Source: an uncultured Candidatus Saccharibacteria bacterium | Lineage (GTDB): Bacteria; Patescibacteriota; Saccharimonadia; Saccharimonadales; Saccharimonadaceae | Reading direction: 5' to 3' | DNA length: 59,658 nt | NCBI GenBank assembly: GCA_947303945.1 | Contig: CAMYZS010000008.1 | Coordinates: 1-59,658 of the forward strand | Shown here: positions 33,183 to 42,264 of the stretch, one piece after another | Layout: each line of letters begins with the position of its first letter | Numbering within the stretch: the first letter of the stretch is position 1 | Notes under the pieces: model-generated | What the model was told of the DNA's origin: nothing | Database searches by the model: none | The model's input: the letters and a program-made list of their open reading frames with translations, nothing else | Translations under genes and position numbers: made by a program

Positions 33183-33224
33183 ATGATAGTGATAATGAAG
33201 TCTCTGCACCCTAATCAAAGATAG
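33183..33224 (+). CDS. Tiny ORF B3, 13 aa
   Basis: MIVIMKSLHPNQR follows GAAAGGAGGG by about 6 nt and ends with TAG. Its SLHPNQ matches the NSHPNQ of tiny ORF A1. Confidence 0.35.
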   Translation: MIVIMKSLHPNQR

Positions 33225-33450
33225 CCATTGATTGGAGAAACCGGAGATTGCGGTCGGTAAAGCGCAATGAATTGTGAAAATACGCAGCGATGTTACTGTT
33301 TCATACGCCGCGATGTTACTGTTCACAATTCGTGTTACTTCAAGATGATACGTGGTCGTAAGGCCGTACAAACGTTATCGCTTGAATACACAACCAATCA
33401 ATGGCATTGGGCGCCCTTTGCGGCGCCCTTTTTCTTACTCAAAGAGTATA

Positions 33451-33734
33451 TTGACAAATAGCTTAATGTGTGGTAATATATTAACATAATTAGCTTGCTA
33501 GTTGTAATAATCGTAACTTATCACCTCAATGAGGGAGCGTTCTCCGGACGATCACGGCTCCCCCAAAAAAGGAACCAAAATAATTAAGGGGGCAGGGTTC
33601 TCTGCTGATAAATTATAGTAAGCGGTGCAGCTTGACTTATGTCGGGTTGTGTCGTTGAATGGCTTCTTGTGAGAATCCCCCCCAACAACATGCACTTTAT
33701 TATGCAGAAAGGCGCTTGAAAGGGCGCCTTTTTT
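33451..33734 (+). ncRNA. Structured transcription unit C
   Basis: The promoter TTGACA (33451-33456), 17 bp, TAATAT (33474-33479) is nearly identical to that of unit B through the spacer (AATAGCTTAA.GTGTG). A ~250-nt RNA follows with a GGGAGC/GCTCCC hairpin around 33532-33561 and ends at GGCGC/GGGCGCC plus TTTTTT (33711-33734). It has no ribosome site of the A/B kind, so it is the most purely non-coding member. Confidence 0.6.
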
Positions 33735-33786
33735 CATGCCCTTAAATAGCTTATGTTGAATTGTATCTAATGGTATAATATGTATT

Positions 33787-35223
33787 ATGAGTACTAAGTT
33801 ATTTAAACGCACTAAAATCTTGGCAACGGTTGGCCCATCCGTGTTTGCAGAAGAGAAATTGAAAGAAATGGTTTATGCGGGCGTAAATGGTTTTCGTTTA
33901 AATTTTAGCCATGGTACTTACGACGAGCGCGATCAGCAGATTGCAACGATTCGTCGCTATGCGGCGGAGCGGGGTAAATCCGTTGCGATCGTACAGGACT
34001 TACAAGGGCCAAAGATTCGCTTGGGCGATATTCAGGATAATCACTATGATATTCATGCTGGCGATGAGCTGATTCTTGACTTTGCTTGCAAACAGCATGA
34101 TGGCGGGAATGTTTTGCCGGTGCAGTACAATTTAGCCGAAAAGGTGAAGGTTGGCGAGCCGGTTTTACTGTTTGATGGCAAGATTGAGGGTATTACGACG
34201 GAAGTTGTTTCGAAAACGGCAATTAAAATTAAAGCCGAGAATGATGGATTTATTATGAGCCGTAAGGGTATTAATTTGCCTGATACGGATATGGGTGGCG
34301 ATATTATTACAGAGAAAGACCTGGCTGATATAGAATTTGGCGCCAGTCGTGATTTTGATTTTGTAGCGATGAGCTTTATCCAATGTGCGGAAGATGTCGA
34401 TAAATTACGTCAGATTATGGTTTCGCATGGTTCGACTGCGCAGATTATCTCTAAGATTGAGACTAAGAAAGCAGTCGAGAATGACGAGGTGATGGAAGCA
34501 ATCGTAAAAGCTAGCGACGGTATTATGGTGGCGCGTGGCGATTTGGCTTATGAGGCGGGCGCAGAGATTGTGCCGATTGTGCAACGTAAGCTAATTGCGC
34601 TATGCCGTCAGTATTCGAAGCTTTGTATTGTGGCGACCCAAATGTTGGGTAGCATGGTGGACAATCCGCGCCCAACTCGCGCAGAGGTCTCCGATGTGGC
34701 GACGGCGGTATTGCTTGGTGCGGATGCGGTAATGCTTTCTGACGAGACGGCAAACGGCAAGTATCCGATTGAGGCGATAAATGAAATGAAGAAGGTTATT
34801 CTTTATACGCAAGATAATTCAAAGATTCTACCAATAGACAAGGATACGACTGGTAATTATAAGAATTATGATGCAATTTCGCGTGCAGTTGTGCGCTTGG
34901 CAGAGCAGATTGATGCGGATTTGATTGCGATTGCAACTAAGAGCGGTGCGACAGCCGAAGCGATTGCGGCGCAACGTCCGAATATTCCAATGGTGTCTAT
35001 TACGAGTAATCGCCGGGTTGCGGGTCAGTTAGCGTTAACTTATGCGAACTCGGCTTATGTGCGCGAATATGATGACAATTATGCGGTTGATACGGTGCAA
35101 GAGTTGAAGGCGAATGGATATTTGAAGCTTCCAGAGGGGAAGGAAGAATTAACCGTAGTGGTAGTATCTGGTCTTCGCGACGAAGAGGGCGGCACGAATC
35201 AGATTCAGATTCGGAAGATTTAA
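33787..35223 (+). CDS. pyk: Pyruvate kinase
   Basis: A 478-residue enzyme converting phosphoenolpyruvate and ADP to pyruvate and ATP. It has RTKILATVGPS at the start, the RLNFSHG loop, DLQGPKIRLG, the SKIETKKAVEN catalytic segment, GIMVARGDLAYE and the signature region around MLSDETANGKYPIEA, then a full C-terminal domain. The ATG at 33787 lies 7 nt after TATAAT (33774-33779) without a Shine-Dalgarno site, so it is probably leaderless. pgk follows 29 bp later, giving a lower-glycolysis operon. Confidence 0.97.
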   Translation: MSTKLFKRTKILATVGPSVFAEEKLKEMVYAGVNGFRLNFSHGTYDERDQQIATIRRYAAERGKSVAIVQDLQGPKIRLGDIQDNHYDIHAGDELILDFACKQHDGGNVLPVQYNLAEKVKVGEPVLLFDGKIEGITTEVVSKTAIKIKAENDGFIMSRKGINLPDTDMGGDIITEKDLADIEFGASRDFDFVAMSFIQCAEDVDKLRQIMVSHGSTAQIISKIETKKAVENDEVMEAIVKASDGIMVARGDLAYEAGAEIVPIVQRKLIALCRQYSKLCIVATQMLGSMVDNPRPTRAEVSDVATAVLLGADAVMLSDETANGKYPIEAINEMKKVILYTQDNSKILPIDKDTTGNYKNYDAISRAVVRLAEQIDADLIAIATKSGATAEAIAAQRPNIPMVSITSNRRVAGQLALTYANSAYVREYDDNYAVDTVQELKANGYLKLPEGKEELTVVVVSGLRDEEGGTNQIQIRKI

Positions 35224-35252
35224 AAGGGAAGGCGAAATAGGAGGTAGAAGAA

Positions 35253-36320
35253 ATGGATTTTCGCAAAAAAACAGTTCGTGATATTGATGTGGCAGGGAAG
35301 ACTATCTTGGTGCGCGTAGACTATAATGTGCCGTTAAAAGATGGGCAAATTGTGGATGACATGCGAATTCGTGCTAGTCTGCCGACGTTGCGATATTTGA
35401 TTGAGCGAGGTGCAGGGAAGATTATTGTTATCTCGCATTTGGGGCGCCCAGAAGGGAAGCCGGTGCCGGAGTTTTCACTCGCGCCGACTATTAAGCGCTT
35501 AGCGGAATTATTGCCGGGTCATACGGTACGATTCGTTAATAAAGTGATGGGCGATGATGTAAAAATGGCGGTCGAGAACTTGCCGCAGGCGGGTATTTTG
35601 GTGTTGGAGAATTTGCGTTTTTCACCAGATGAAGAGAAGAACTCGGATGGCTTTGCTGAAACGATTATTTCTGATACGGGCGCGGAAGTATTTGTGCAGG
35701 ATGGCTTTGCAGTAATTCACCGTGCGCATGCTTCGACGGACGCAATAGCGAGAAAGATTCCAGCTGTGGCGGGATTTTTAGTAGAAAAGGAGATTACTAG
35801 CCTTGAGAGTGCAATGATCAATCCTAAAAGGCCACTACTTGTTATTATTGGCGGCGCAAAAGTTGAAGATAAGCAGCCATTGATTGATAAGTTCCTCCCG
35901 ATTGCGGACGAGATTGCGATTGGTGGTAAGATTGCGGCGGATGGTTATCGTTCATATGACGATAAGATTTATGTCGCGAATGATTTTGTAACAGACGAAA
36001 ACGGCGTAAAACTAGATATATCAAAAGAAGATGCGGCCATAATTATGATTAAAGTGATGGCGTCGAAGACTGTGATTTGGAATGGTACGCTTGGTATGGT
36101 GGAAGACCCGCGTTATGCGAAGGCTTCTTTGGCGGTGGCGCGCGCAATCGGTTCGCACGATTGCTTCTCGATTATAGGTGGGGGCGACACGACTGGTTTT
36201 GTGGAGTCACTAAAAGATGAAGGTCTAAAGTTTAGTCTAGTCTCGACTGGCGGTGGAGCGAGCTTGGAGTTATTGTCGGGCAAGACCCTGCCGGGACTTG
36301 AAGTATTACAAGACCGCTAG
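35253..36320 (+). CDS. pgk: Phosphoglycerate kinase, compact form
   Basis: A 355-residue phosphoglycerate kinase, about 40 residues shorter than usual. Conserved elements are ILVRVDYNVPL, MRIRASLPTL, SHLGRPEG, LENLRFSPDE, IIGGAKVEDKQPL, GTLGMVED (usually GPMGVFE) and GGGDTTGF. The shortening lies in the C-terminal nucleotide domain after GGAKVEDK, where GGKIAADGYRSYDDK replaces a longer helical stretch. All substrate and nucleotide loops remain, so it should be active. GGAGG sits 8 nt before the ATG. It is co-transcribed with pyk and the next membrane-protein gene. Confidence 0.95.
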   Translation: MDFRKKTVRDIDVAGKTILVRVDYNVPLKDGQIVDDMRIRASLPTLRYLIERGAGKIIVISHLGRPEGKPVPEFSLAPTIKRLAELLPGHTVRFVNKVMGDDVKMAVENLPQAGILVLENLRFSPDEEKNSDGFAETIISDTGAEVFVQDGFAVIHRAHASTDAIARKIPAVAGFLVEKEITSLESAMINPKRPLLVIIGGAKVEDKQPLIDKFLPIADEIAIGGKIAADGYRSYDDKIYVANDFVTDENGVKLDISKEDAAIIMIKVMASKTVIWNGTLGMVEDPRYAKASLAVARAIGSHDCFSIIGGGDTTGFVESLKDEGLKFSLVSTGGGASLELLSGKTLPGLEVLQDR

Positions 36321-36328
36321 GGGCAAGA

Positions 36329-36946
36329 ATGAAATTGCTTGGTCGAAAAAAAAGCGAAGAGGAGGTTGACTTAAAGCCGCTGCCGGCGCGTCGTCAGAAG
36401 CGTGAGAATGAGAATTATCGCATTGGGCGCACAATTGCGGGTGAGGCTTTTTCTGACGAGCGAAAAGCCAAGCTAGAGCGTTTAAAGGCGCGTAAAAAGA
36501 CTAAACGTAAGAATGTCGGCATAGTACTTGGCGTGTTATTGCTAGTTGCGCTAATTGGGGTTGTAGCTGGACATTATATAGCTGGTATTATTGCAGAGGA
36601 AAACGCTAAAAAGGTAGCTCCAGAGGTTTTAGAGCCTACGGTTGATATTTCGGATGAGAATGCTAATACGGAGATTAGTAAGCGCGTGAAAGAGTTTGTG
36701 GCGCGCCTGGAAGAGGATGCACGCGCTGAGGGCTATTCCATAGATCATGTGATTTTGCCACTAAACAAGGTTCGCGAAATACATATCTATATCAAGAAAC
36801 GTAATGAATATTACAAAATGACAATTGATCGTAGTAGTGCGGTGCAGGCCGAAGATATGGGTCGGATGATCCGCTATCTAGATAAAAAGAGAATCAAGGC
36901 TACTTATGTGGATTTACGCGTAGAAGGGAAAGCGTTTTATAAATAG
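36329..36946 (+). CDS. Single-pass membrane protein, 205 aa
   Basis: A basic cytosolic segment of about 65 residues (RRQKRENENYRIGRTIAGEA) is followed by one membrane helix (VGIVLGVLLLVALIGVVAGHYI, about 66-87). The ~115-residue extracytoplasmic domain (VKEFVARLEEDARAEGYSID) resembles a small cell-wall-regulator or POTRA-like fold, although I cannot assign it. It lies 8 bp after pgk with AGGGG upstream, so it belongs to that operon. Function unknown. Confidence 0.7.
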   Translation: MKLLGRKKSEEEVDLKPLPARRQKRENENYRIGRTIAGEAFSDERKAKLERLKARKKTKRKNVGIVLGVLLLVALIGVVAGHYIAGIIAEENAKKVAPEVLEPTVDISDENANTEISKRVKEFVARLEEDARAEGYSIDHVILPLNKVREIHIYIKKRNEYYKMTIDRSSAVQAEDMGRMIRYLDKKRIKATYVDLRVEGKAFYK

Positions 36947-37019
36947 GGGGTTGTTTTTTGTGCTATCTGCGCTAGAATGATAGTATAAAAGGTCAAAAAT
37001 AAAAAAGGAAATAAAAAAT

Positions 37020-38273
37020 ATGTCTTCACACAAGTTTTTTACGGTAGGTTGTGCTGCCTTGGCTTTAGTAGGCGGCGCGGGAATGGCGTCTGGCAGTGTT
37101 TACGCTGCGGAGGGTGCAGAGAAAACGGCGGGGTTTGAGGACTCCACATTCTATACATGCGTAACTAATGCTGCAGGCGTCGAAGCGGGTACGGTATTAA
37201 CTGATGCGCAGTTGTCTGCAATAGAAACAGTAAATTGCGGCGCAACGTCGGGGGCAAACAGCACAATTAAGAGTTTAAAGGGACTCGAAAAGCTAACGGG
37301 AATTAAGAATCTAGTCTTAACTAATCGCGGTATTAAGGGCAAAATTGATTTTGGCAAAAATCCGGAACTAAAGTCTTTGGATATCTCGGGAAATCAGCTT
37401 AGCGCAATTGATTTATCGAAAAACGCGAAGCTTGAGTCGCTGATTGTAAAAGAGAGTGGCTTGACTGATTTGAATGTATCGAAGAATCCGCAATTGAAGG
37501 ATCTTGTAATGAAAGATATATCTGATATTGAAGCTGGTCTAAGAGGCTCAGTGAGCGCCTCGGGTGAGATTGTGTACGATTACTCAAACATCAAGTTTTT
37601 ACGGAATGATCAAGGCTCGAGCGTTAAGCATATTATGGATGTACCTGATTGCGCTACGAATGATGAGGAGAATCATAAGCTTATCTTTTCTAGCCAATCA
37701 TGCCTCGACTCCAAAAACGGAACAACATTAGATATAGCTATCGATGACGGGGCGGGCTCGGCGTCGAAAGATGAATATAAGTATTTTATGAGGATAGCTA
37801 ACGAATTTCTCGTGACTTTTGTGTATTATAAGCCTAACCGTAAGGCGGACGATTTTGGGGCGGCATATACGATTTATCACCATGACGCCACGAGATCTGA
37901 GAAAAAATATTCTTTTACATTGCCAGATGGCTTTGCTCCGTTAAGCGATGAAGATTATAAAGATTTTAAAGATAGTTATGCTATTATTAAAGGAATAAAG
38001 GATGCGGGCTACAAATTCTTGGGTTGGACCGATGTGGAGGATGGCAAAGTGGTGAAGTATAAGGCTGGAAGCAAATTTGAAGCAGCATACGAAGAGGGGG
38101 TGGCATATGCATATGAATTGTATCCTGTTTGGGATAATAGCAACGTTAAGAAGAGTAGTACGGACGTCAAAAACCCAAATACTGCAGACGGAGTTGTCGT
38201 TTCTGTCGTAGCGGCAGTAATGGCGGCGGGCGGAGTGGCTTTGGCTGCGATTAAGAATAGCCGCCGTCGCTAA
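37020..38273 (+). CDS. Surface protein with LRR and Flg_new-like repeats, sorting-like tail
   Basis: A 417-residue exported protein. A signal peptide (FFTVGCAALALVGGAGMASG) is followed by about five leucine-rich repeats in the style of internalin/BspA (LKSLDISGNQLSAIDLSKNA). A repeat of the Listeria-Bacteroides type (YKFLGWTDVEDG... YPVWD) comes next. The C-terminus reads NPNTADGVVVSVV, then a hydrophobic stretch and RRR, the layout of a sortase signal with NPNTA in place of LPxTG. It is probably anchored on the cell surface and may contact the host bacterium. The start follows AAAAAGGAAAT. A perfect terminator follows. Confidence 0.8.
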   Translation: MSSHKFFTVGCAALALVGGAGMASGSVYAAEGAEKTAGFEDSTFYTCVTNAAGVEAGTVLTDAQLSAIETVNCGATSGANSTIKSLKGLEKLTGIKNLVLTNRGIKGKIDFGKNPELKSLDISGNQLSAIDLSKNAKLESLIVKESGLTDLNVSKNPQLKDLVMKDISDIEAGLRGSVSASGEIVYDYSNIKFLRNDQGSSVKHIMDVPDCATNDEENHKLIFSSQSCLDSKNGTTLDIAIDDGAGSASKDEYKYFMRIANEFLVTFVYYKPNRKADDFGAAYTIYHHDATRSEKKYSFTLPDGFAPLSDEDYKDFKDSYAIIKGIKDAGYKFLGWTDVEDGKVVKYKAGSKFEAAYEEGVAYAYELYPVWDNSNVKKSSTDVKNPNTADGVVVSVVAAVMAAGGVALAAIKNSRRR

Positions 38274-38311
38274 AGCAGTAAGCGGTAAGACTGATTAGAT
38301 TTTAATCGGAG

Positions 38312-38345
38312 AGTAGAGTGCGAATTCGGCGCACTCTACTTTTTA
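38312..38345 (+). terminator. Terminator of the surface protein gene
   Basis: AGTAGAGTGCG and CGCACTCTACT form a perfect 11-bp stem followed by TTTTTA. Confidence 0.9.
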
Positions 38346-39303
38346 TAGAGTATTCCACTCCCCCGAGTTCCCTTAATGTTCGGTTTTTGTTCGGGTGGAT
38401 ATAGCGAAGAATTATTATAATATTAGTGATAGGTAGGATATGATTGCTGAAATGACTATGAAAAGTCGGGTAGGGGAGCAATAGAAAATAAAAATGTGAA
38501 ATAGTCAAATATTGAAGGATTTCACGCATGGAAAACGCGTATTTTGGTCGCAATTATGTTGTAATATGCAGGTTACAGAGGTGGTTGTGCTTAATGGCTG
38601 CCATCGTGTCAAGTTTTCACTTAAATGACCGCTCCCCCGAATGATTTTTTCGGGGGAGCCCCCCTATTCATGGATATTTCAGGGTAGCTATACTTATCTG
38701 TTATTTGTAAAGAAACAAGAGAATATCGTTATTGGATTGGAGTGGTGTTTGTAGTAGTTCCGTGTTCCGTCTCGTGATTGTTTATATATATGGCAATGAC
38801 TAACGTCTAAGTCGTAAAATATACATTGTGCGACATTGGATATATGAAGAAAAGACGATTATACACTCGTCTGGTTTATGCTTAAATATTTCTGCCCTCG
38901 GTTATATTTGCGGTATTTGTGCTCTATTTTGAGTTCTAGGGCCCTTTTGGTGTTTGAGCCATGTTCTTATACTGCTTATGCATTATTTTGCGCGTGGTGG
39001 CTTCTGGTGGCTTCTGGAGATTCCGCTTTAATGGTTGAGGTTTGATGGTTAATGAGTGCTAGTAGTGTTGGTGCTAACAGGGGTAGAATAGGGGTGACTA
39101 TTATTGAATAACAGGGGTAGGGGAGTATATTTTTTAAAACACACTCCCCTGCCATTTTTTGTAATTCCCGTGAAAATATATTTTTACAATAAATTTCACG
39201 CGATAATAATTAGAGCAGGTAGAAGGAGGGGGTGTAAGTTTTTGGTTGCGTTCGCCGTAGAATGTGCAGGCGATGTTTGTGTCCCCCCTACCCTGTCTCT
39301 ATT
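38346..39303. other. 960-bp region without recognised gene
   Basis: No ORF with a ribosome site and reasonable length was found. It contains a very stable hairpin GCTCCCCCGA/TCGGGGGAGC (38631-38659). A plus-strand terminator AGGGGAGT/ACTCCCCT plus TTTTTT lies at 39119-39160 with no gene in front of it. Short direct repeats (GTGGCTTCTG twice near 38996-39020; ACAGGGGTAG twice near 39077-39120) also occur. An unannotated RNA between 38660 and 39160 is the best guess. Confidence 0.4.
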
Positions 39304-39307
39304 TCTA

Positions 39308-42205
39308 TTATGACTCCGTTTTTTGTTGTGAGTTGTTTTTGTTATTATTGCGGCGGTTATTGCGATGATAACTTTTCTTCTTATTGTTGGAGCGTGAATT
39401 TGGTGCGCCGCTGATTTTGGCATTACCGTTGCCTGAGGAGGTAATCATTGGACGACTATTGACAAGCTCGTCGTGGGCTCTTTCTTCGGCCTCAGCTCTT
39501 TCGGCTTCGGCGATAGTGTTTTCTATATTTGGGCTTTCAATAGGGCGCTCGATTTCTTTAGTTTTTTCGACGTCGAGTTTATGCGCTTTTTCGCCTAGGA
39601 GTTTGCTGAGATCTTTGAGGCCATTGCCGGATCCCGGCTCGCCTTGAGCGGCATTGGGCGAAAGTTTTTGCTTACGGAACTCTTGCTGTGGGGTCGGTAC
39701 AAAAGCGAAGGATGGTTTTCCCTTGGCGGCGGCGGTTGGCTGTTGTGAGCCGCGTTCGCCAGCGGCGCGACCAGAGTCCGACAAATCCTTCTTCCATTTA
39801 TCTGCGGCTTCGATGTTAGCGCGAATCTTTTCCTCGACTTCTTCGCGGGTGCGAGCATAAGTTAGACGAGAGTTACGTACGATGCGCGGTGTAAGGTCGT
39901 TCGGTGGCTTGGGGATACTGAGTGTAGTTGCTGAGAAAGCAGGTGTTTTTTCGCCGCTGATAATCATGGAGACGACAAAGTGACGATTGTTGAGATTGAG
40001 GAGATCTTGGGCTTCAAAGATTGGTTCAAATTGTTTAGATAGGATTGGGGCATCGTCGGCAGAAACGCGGAAGCTAATAGTAGTACCGACGTTGCCAAAG
40101 ACGGCGTCGCGGACTTGCTCGGTCATCTGTGACGTATATTGGTTGGCGACGGTAAGATTAAGGCCGTACTTACGCGCCTCGGAAAGAATGACAGCGAAAG
40201 AATCAGTTGCGAAGTTTTGGAACTCGTCTACGTAAAGATAGAACGGGCGGCGATCTTCGACATTTGGGATATCGGAGCGACTCATGGCTGCGAGCTGAAC
40301 TTTAGTGACTAGGAATGAGCCGAGAATAGCGGCATTATCCTCGCCGATTAAACCTTTTGAGAGATTTACGACCAGAATCTTTCCTTCATCCATGATTTTG
40401 CGAATATCAAAACTTGATTTTGGCTGGCCGATAATGTTACGAATAATCGGGTTAGCCGTAAAAGCGCCAACCTTATTAAGAATAGGTGCAACGGATTCGG
40501 TAACCTGCTTATCACCCCAAGATCCAAACTCTTGTTTCCAGAATTGTAACACGGTGACGTCCTGACAGTACTCGAGAGTCTTCTTGCGGAAATCTTTATC
40601 GGTAAGCATGCGCGCAATGTCAAGCATAGTAGTGTTTGGGCGATCGAGCAGGGCCAATAGAGTGTAGCGCAAAATGTGCTCAAGGCGAGGACCCCAGGAT
40701 TCGCCGAACATGCGCTTAAGTACGCCGATAACTTCAGAAGAGATATTCGGCTTACGGGCTGGGTCGTAAACTTCAAGTGGGTTGAAGGCCATTGGATATT
40801 GTGTGTCGGCTGGGTTAAAGTAAACGACGTCGTTTATACGGCTTTCTGGAATGAAGCGGAGGTTGTCCATTGCAAGGTCGCCGTGTGGGTCAATGATACA
40901 ATAGCCCTGTTTATGATAGATGTCGCTTAGGGCGAAAAGAGTGAGAAGGCCAGATTTGCCGGAGCCGGTTTGACCAATAATATAGACGTGACGTGAGCGG
41001 TCGCGACGATACATACCGAATTGATGTTTGATACCGCGGAAGTCAGTAAGACCAAAGGCGGAAATATTTTCGTCGAAGCTGGGGTCGCCAGTGAGCATCG
41101 GAAGTTTTGCTGGAGGTTCAGCGGTTTTACTGGAGGCCCAGACGATATTTGGTGTTTCCACGTTGGTGTGTGGTAAATGGAAGACGGAGGCGAGCTCGGA
41201 AATGTTTAGTATGAAGCCAGTGTCAGTAAATTGACGTTCTTTGTAAGCATCGAGGGCATTTCTATCAAAGGTGCCACCAAGCATCTTAAAGCCATTAAGG
41301 TTAGTTGAGTTAAACTGTTTGAACGTGCCTACGAGCGCTTGCATATTAAGTTTGGCGTTAGTCTCGTCTTGGCCAACATAAACGAGGCGGATTTTTACTT
41401 CGTAGCCGAGTTTGGTAGCTTTTTCTTCAGCCTTGGCGACGCGAGTTTTGTCGCGTTCGGATAATTCTACTTTGACTGGCTGTTCGGTACCACCCTCTGG
41501 TGGGCGCCATAGTGCAGCGAGGATTTCAATGAACCATTGCCAATCAAGGTGAAAAAAGTCCCAAGTCTTCCCTGCTTTTACGGTCTTAATCCAGCTATCG
41601 CTTTTTTTGTGCCAATCGTCGGCAATTGGACGGGTAAGTATTTGAATCCAAAGCTCTTCGCCGCCGTTAGGATTTAGCTTGGCGAGCGTGCCAGTAATGC
41701 CGGCGAGCGGGTCGACCTCGAATGATTCAAAAGTTTTGATTGGTAAAGCGTCATTTTCAGTGAGGACAACTTCGGTACTGTAAGCGATTGGGTATTTTTC
41801 GCGACGATCGACATAGTCTTCTTTCATGCGATATATTTGAACGCTTGGGTATTGAGAATAAATCTGCCCTTCTACAAAAGATTGCAGAACTTTTGGTACC
41901 CAGACATAAAACAAGATTTGATTCCCAGTTGATGCAATTTCGAAAGATAAGTGTTCTTGAACGCCGCCAGTATTCTTGAGTTCGTTAGCATCACGTAGAA
42001 TGCCATGGAGGGATGCAAAGAGCTGTTCTGCGGCAAGCTCTTTCTTGTCATTGTCTTTTGGGATCTCCATCATCAAAAGAACACTATCGACATTTAAAAC
42101 CTGTAAGCGATTTACCTTGCGATAGTTGCGGATCGTTAAAATAATTAAAATTACGACAATTGGGATCCAAACAATTGGCATCATCAAAAAACGAAGAATC
42201 TCCAT
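39308..42205 (-). CDS. VirD4/TraG-like type IV secretion ATPase
   Basis: A 965-residue membrane-linked P-loop ATPase. One N-terminal membrane helix (residues 6-26) precedes a ~370-residue domain common in CPR homologues. The ATPase has Walker A GQTGSGKS (411-418), IIDPHGDLAM, Walker B FYLYVDEFQNF and the VANQYTSQM sensor region. A disordered, Lys/Asn-rich tail ends it. Such coupling-type proteins move DNA or protein across the envelope or power type IV pili. No other transfer genes are near, so it may be a stand-alone translocase as often seen in CPR genomes. ATG 42205 lies 6 nt after TAAAAT, a leaderless arrangement. Confidence 0.88.
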   Translation of the reverse strand: MEILRFLMMPIVWIPIVVILIILTIRNYRKVNRLQVLNVDSVLLMMEIPKDNDKKELAAEQLFASLHGILRDANELKNTGGVQEHLSFEIASTGNQILFYVWVPKVLQSFVEGQIYSQYPSVQIYRMKEDYVDRREKYPIAYSTEVVLTENDALPIKTFESFEVDPLAGITGTLAKLNPNGGEELWIQILTRPIADDWHKKSDSWIKTVKAGKTWDFFHLDWQWFIEILAALWRPPEGGTEQPVKVELSERDKTRVAKAEEKATKLGYEVKIRLVYVGQDETNAKLNMQALVGTFKQFNSTNLNGFKMLGGTFDRNALDAYKERQFTDTGFILNISELASVFHLPHTNVETPNIVWASSKTAEPPAKLPMLTGDPSFDENISAFGLTDFRGIKHQFGMYRRDRSRHVYIIGQTGSGKSGLLTLFALSDIYHKQGYCIIDPHGDLAMDNLRFIPESRINDVVYFNPADTQYPMAFNPLEVYDPARKPNISSEVIGVLKRMFGESWGPRLEHILRYTLLALLDRPNTTMLDIARMLTDKDFRKKTLEYCQDVTVLQFWKQEFGSWGDKQVTESVAPILNKVGAFTANPIIRNIIGQPKSSFDIRKIMDEGKILVVNLSKGLIGEDNAAILGSFLVTKVQLAAMSRSDIPNVEDRRPFYLYVDEFQNFATDSFAVILSEARKYGLNLTVANQYTSQMTEQVRDAVFGNVGTTISFRVSADDAPILSKQFEPIFEAQDLLNLNNRHFVVSMIISGEKTPAFSATTLSIPKPPNDLTPRIVRNSRLTYARTREEVEEKIRANIEAADKWKKDLSDSGRAAGERGSQQPTAAAKGKPSFAFVPTPQQEFRKQKLSPNAAQGEPGSGNGLKDLSKLLGEKAHKLDVEKTKEIERPIESPNIENTIAEAERAEAEERAHDELVNSRPMITSSGNGNAKISGAPNSRSNNKKKSYHRNNRRNNNKNNSQQKTES

Positions 42206-42264
42206 AAGATTATTTTAGCATAATGGCGATAAAATAGTTGCAACTATTGTGTTACGATAAAGAT

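Larger units (their letters stand above)
32590..33435 (+). ncRNA. Structured transcription unit B with tiny ORFs
   Basis: The promoter TTGACA (32590-32595), 17 bp, TAATAT (32613-32618) drives ~800 nt ending at GGGCGCC/GGCGCCC plus TTTTT (33409-33435). It carries tiny frames after strong ribosome sites: 11 codons at 32692, 12 at 32767, a two-codon ATG-TGT-TAA near 32972, and 13 at 33183. Between them are long hairpins: CGCGAG/CTCGCG, GAGCATAC/GTATGCTC, GCGCGT/ACGCGC, GCCGTCT/AGACGGC and GGGAACGAT/ATCGTTCCC. The density of paired arms argues for selected RNA structure. Function unknown. Confidence 0.6.

Noticed and set aside
32081-33224. Type I toxin-antitoxin interpretation of the tiny ORFs
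   Set aside because: The peptides are short and polar, without the hydrophobic helix of type I toxins, and no antisense promoter pair was seen.
39308-42205. Conjugative element around the VirD4-like ATPase
   Set aside because: No relaxase, VirB4 or other transfer gene is near and the neighbours are core genes.
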